The position numbers were made by a program, and so were the translations under genes. From an uncultured Alphaproteobacteria bacterium (GTDB lineage: Bacteria > Pseudomonadota > Alphaproteobacteria > Rs-D84): a stretch of DNA of 7,022 bases. Below the pieces are notes generated by a model, which was not told where the DNA came from, searched no databases, and worked only from the letters and a program-made list of their open reading frames with translations. The DNA lies in the NCBI GenBank assembly GCA_946611025.1, contig CAMOCR010000038.1, positions 1 to 7,022 of the forward strand, written 5' to 3'. Below, one piece after another: positions 5,804 through 7,022 of this stretch. Position 1 is the first letter of the stretch. Every line of letters begins with the position of its first letter.

Positions 5804-5985
5804 GATACGAACGATGTTCGTATTGGGGTGTGATAGCCCGTATTCACAGCATCAATGATTGATGTAAAACATCTCCTACTGGCTAACGGTAGGATGGTGT
5901 GGAAATATTAAAAAATACCACACACTATTTTCTGTGATAATAGCTATCAACCTCCTGCCACCAAAATAAATTTGGTGGTTTTGAT
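5804..5985 (+). ncRNA. Candidate structured RNA: independent small RNA or regulatory leader of the glycosyltransferase gene
   Basis: About 180 nt that fold by eye into a compact multi-branched structure. There is a 5' hairpin (5805-5812 with 5816-5823). A long-range closing stem joins 5825-5837 and 5943-5955: GGGG with CUCC (one G-U pair), then a 2x2 mismatch, then UGAUAGC with GCUAUCA. A second stem, UCACAG (5844-5849) with CUGUGA (5932-5937), sits inside it. Within that are three hairpins: 5850-5854/5860-5864; 5874-5881/5887-5894; and 5897-5902/5918-5923 extended by UAUU/AAUA. The result resembles a cloverleaf and is followed by a terminator-like hairpin at 5958-5978. I do not recognise a known riboswitch, 6S, SRP, RNase P or tmRNA. 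The glycosyltransferase ATG lies 20 bases downstream, so it could be a leader that controls readthrough. The fold was not computed. Confidence 0.45.
5958..5985 (+). terminator. Terminator or attenuator just upstream of the glycosyltransferase gene
   Basis: Perfect 8-bp stem CCACCAAA (5958-5965) with TTTGGTGG (5971-5978), loop ATAAA, followed by TTTTGATTTT. It ends about 20 bases before the glycosyltransferase start, a position suited to attenuation, or it ends a separate small RNA. The stem has only five G-C pairs and the T run is interrupted, so efficiency may be partial. Confidence 0.65.
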
Positions 5986-6004
5986 TTTCATTATGGGGGT
6001 TCAA

Positions 6005-6931
6005 ATGAAACAACCTTTTATGTATAAAATATACAAAAAACACTCGCGGATTATTAAAAAATTATTAGCGATTTTTGTTTGGTCTAAGTCTGCACAAATT
6101 AAAATTAGAACGATGTTGTCATATCCAGACGGCATCCGCAAATTTAAAATTCAAGAGAAAAAATTAAAAGAAGAAAACAACAAACACAAAAAATTCAAAA
6201 ACTTTGTTTCCATTGTTGCGATTGTGCGCAACGAAGCTTTAAACTTTCCAGAATGGATTGAATATCACAGAATAGTTGGTGTTGATAAATTTTATATATA
6301 CGACAACGGTTCTACTGATGACACGCACAAAGTATTACAACCATATATTGATTCTGGCGTTGTTGAATATATCTATTTTCCTGGGGAAAAAATGCAAATT
6401 GCCGCATACAATCATTTTATAGAACATTTTAAAAATGAAACAAAATGGGCAGCAACAATTGATTTGGATGAATTTATCGTATCAAAGAAAAGCACATTAT
6501 TGAAATTCCTTGATGACCAAAAAGCAAACATTGCGCAAATTCTGGTTCCGTGGGTATTTTTTGGTTCAAACGGACATATAAAGCATCCCAGCGGACTTGT
6601 TATTGAAAACTATACAAAACGCGCATCGCGTGCAAAAATGTATAAAAGCATATTTAATCCGCGACTGGTAATTTCTGCTAATGTGCACAAACATGTTGTT
6701 GTTGATAAAACAATAAAACCCAAAATGACAGAAATTATGATAAACCATTATTATTGCAAGTCGTGGTCTGATTATTCCAAACGTGCAACACGCGGCGATG
6801 CCTGCTATGGCAAAGATTATGCAACAAAAACGTTTACCAAGGCAAAATTTGATTCTATGGACACCAACGATGTATACGACCCATTTATTTTACAATTTGT
6901 ACCAGATGTAAAAAAAAGACTTGGGAAATAA
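6005..6931 (+). CDS. GT92-like (DUF23) family glycosyltransferase
   Basis: A 308-residue GT-A fold glycosyltransferase, probably moving a sugar from a nucleotide-sugar donor onto a surface glycan; donor and acceptor cannot be read from the sequence. After a basic, coiled N-terminus (1-65, including 'QEKKLKEENNKHKKFK') the catalytic domain shows 'VSIVAIVRNEALNFPEWIEYH' (68-88), 'YIYDNGSTDD' (98-106), the metal-binding D-x-D in 'IDLDEF' (D153 and D155), 'FGSNGH' (186-191), 'KSIFNPR' (214-220) and 'INHYYCKSW' (246-254), all in the order typical of this family. No signal peptide or convincing membrane span is present. The ATG at 6005 is chosen over in-frame TTG 5972 and ATG 5993 because GGGGGTT lies just upstream of it and 5972 lies inside the terminator hairpin. 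The gene is clearly more AT-rich than typA or serS, which suggests recent transfer or a variable surface-glycan locus. Confidence 0.88.
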   Translation: MKQPFMYKIYKKHSRIIKKLLAIFVWSKSAQIKIRTMLSYPDGIRKFKIQEKKLKEENNKHKKFKNFVSIVAIVRNEALNFPEWIEYHRIVGVDKFYIYDNGSTDDTHKVLQPYIDSGVVEYIYFPGEKMQIAAYNHFIEHFKNETKWAATIDLDEFIVSKKSTLLKFLDDQKANIAQILVPWVFFGSNGHIKHPSGLVIENYTKRASRAKMYKSIFNPRLVISANVHKHVVVDKTIKPKMTEIMINHYYCKSWSDYSKRATRGDACYGKDYATKTFTKAKFDSMDTNDVYDPFILQFVPDVKKRLGK

Positions 6932-6995
6932 AACATTTTATGATTTCCTTTTACAAGCAATGTTTGTTAACATTACCCCCAAAGGAGTCCCAAAC

Positions 6996-7022
6996 ATGCC
7001 CGAAACAGAAACATGGTTAAAA
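6996..7022 (+). CDS. Start of an unidentified gene (runs off the window)
   Basis: ATG at 6996-6998 preceded by a strong AAAGGAG site (6981-6987) and open to the window end; the nine visible residues are MPETETWLK. Too short to identify. It lies 64 bases after the glycosyltransferase stop on the same strand, with no evident terminator between, so co-transcription is possible. Confidence 0.6.

Noticed and set aside
5831..5849. TGTGA and TCACA half-sites, a possible CRP-type operator.
   Set aside because: The half-sites are 10 bases apart instead of 6, and both belong to predicted RNA stems with other partners.
5885..5896. AACGGTAGGATG, a resemblance to the RfaH ops element found ahead of polysaccharide genes.
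   Set aside because: Only about 8 of 12 positions match the ops sequence as I remember it, the flanking T-rich part is missing, and the bases are better explained as one arm of a hairpin.
5814..5911. Two tiny ORFs in the leader (14 codons at 5814-5858 and 18 codons at 5855-5911) overlapping by ATGA, possible leader peptides.
   Set aside because: Neither has a ribosome-binding site, the codon content shows no amino-acid run clearly suited to attenuation, and both lie inside the strongly paired region.
5804..5955. Retron-like or 6S-like RNA suggested by the long closing stem.
   Set aside because: No reverse transcriptase gene adjoins it, and the inside folds into several short hairpins rather than one long irregular hairpin with a central bubble.
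6959..6974. AATGTT/AACATT hairpin before the last partial gene.
   Set aside because: Six A-T-rich pairs with no T run after it; too weak to call a terminator or operator.

Overview
The window looks like chromosomal DNA of an alphaproteobacterium. The main pointer is a small C-terminal J-domain protein whose N-terminal half (Cys cluster, 'WHFCPEHAAEYNKNWNYYAGMS') matches a family I know from Alphaproteobacteria; a XerD-type recombinase and an ordinary TypA/BipA fit that. Genes use the standard code. Housekeeping genes have mixed GC, intergenic DNA is AT-rich, and the right-hand 1.2 kb is visibly more AT-rich. A host-associated or gut lineage would fit, but species cannot be read from this sequence.

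Layout, left to right. (1) The 3' end of xerD overlaps by ATGA with a J-domain gene, forming the end of a + strand operon. (2) A terminator only 25 bases long serves both that operon and the convergent trxB. (3) trxB (minus) and serS (plus) diverge from a 141-base spacer with a promoter for each and an imperfect inverted repeat over the serS -35 box. (4) serS and an unrecognised 150-residue helical protein converge on a second shared terminator. (5) The unrecognised gene and typA diverge from an AT-rich spacer with two promoters and a near-palindrome between them. (6) Downstream of typA is a 378-base gene-free stretch. It holds an 88-bp repeat-like insertion bracketed by two identical 27-bp copies of the last eight typA codons plus stop, then the typA terminator, then a promoter followed by a strongly structured RNA of about 180 nt that ends in a terminator-like hairpin. 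(7) Next comes an AT-rich GT92-type glycosyltransferase gene, and the window ends nine codons into another gene.

The housekeeping genes cover chromosome dimer resolution, protein folding, thiol redox balance, serine-tRNA charging and ribosome-associated GTPase function; they do not form one pathway. The glycosyltransferase probably modifies surface polysaccharide. The most unusual content lies between typA and the glycosyltransferase. Also worth attention are a SerRS whose motifs look unlike typical alphaproteobacterial SerRS and a thioredoxin reductase with a changed NADPH-binding motif. No tRNA, rRNA, CRISPR array or complete transposase gene was seen.
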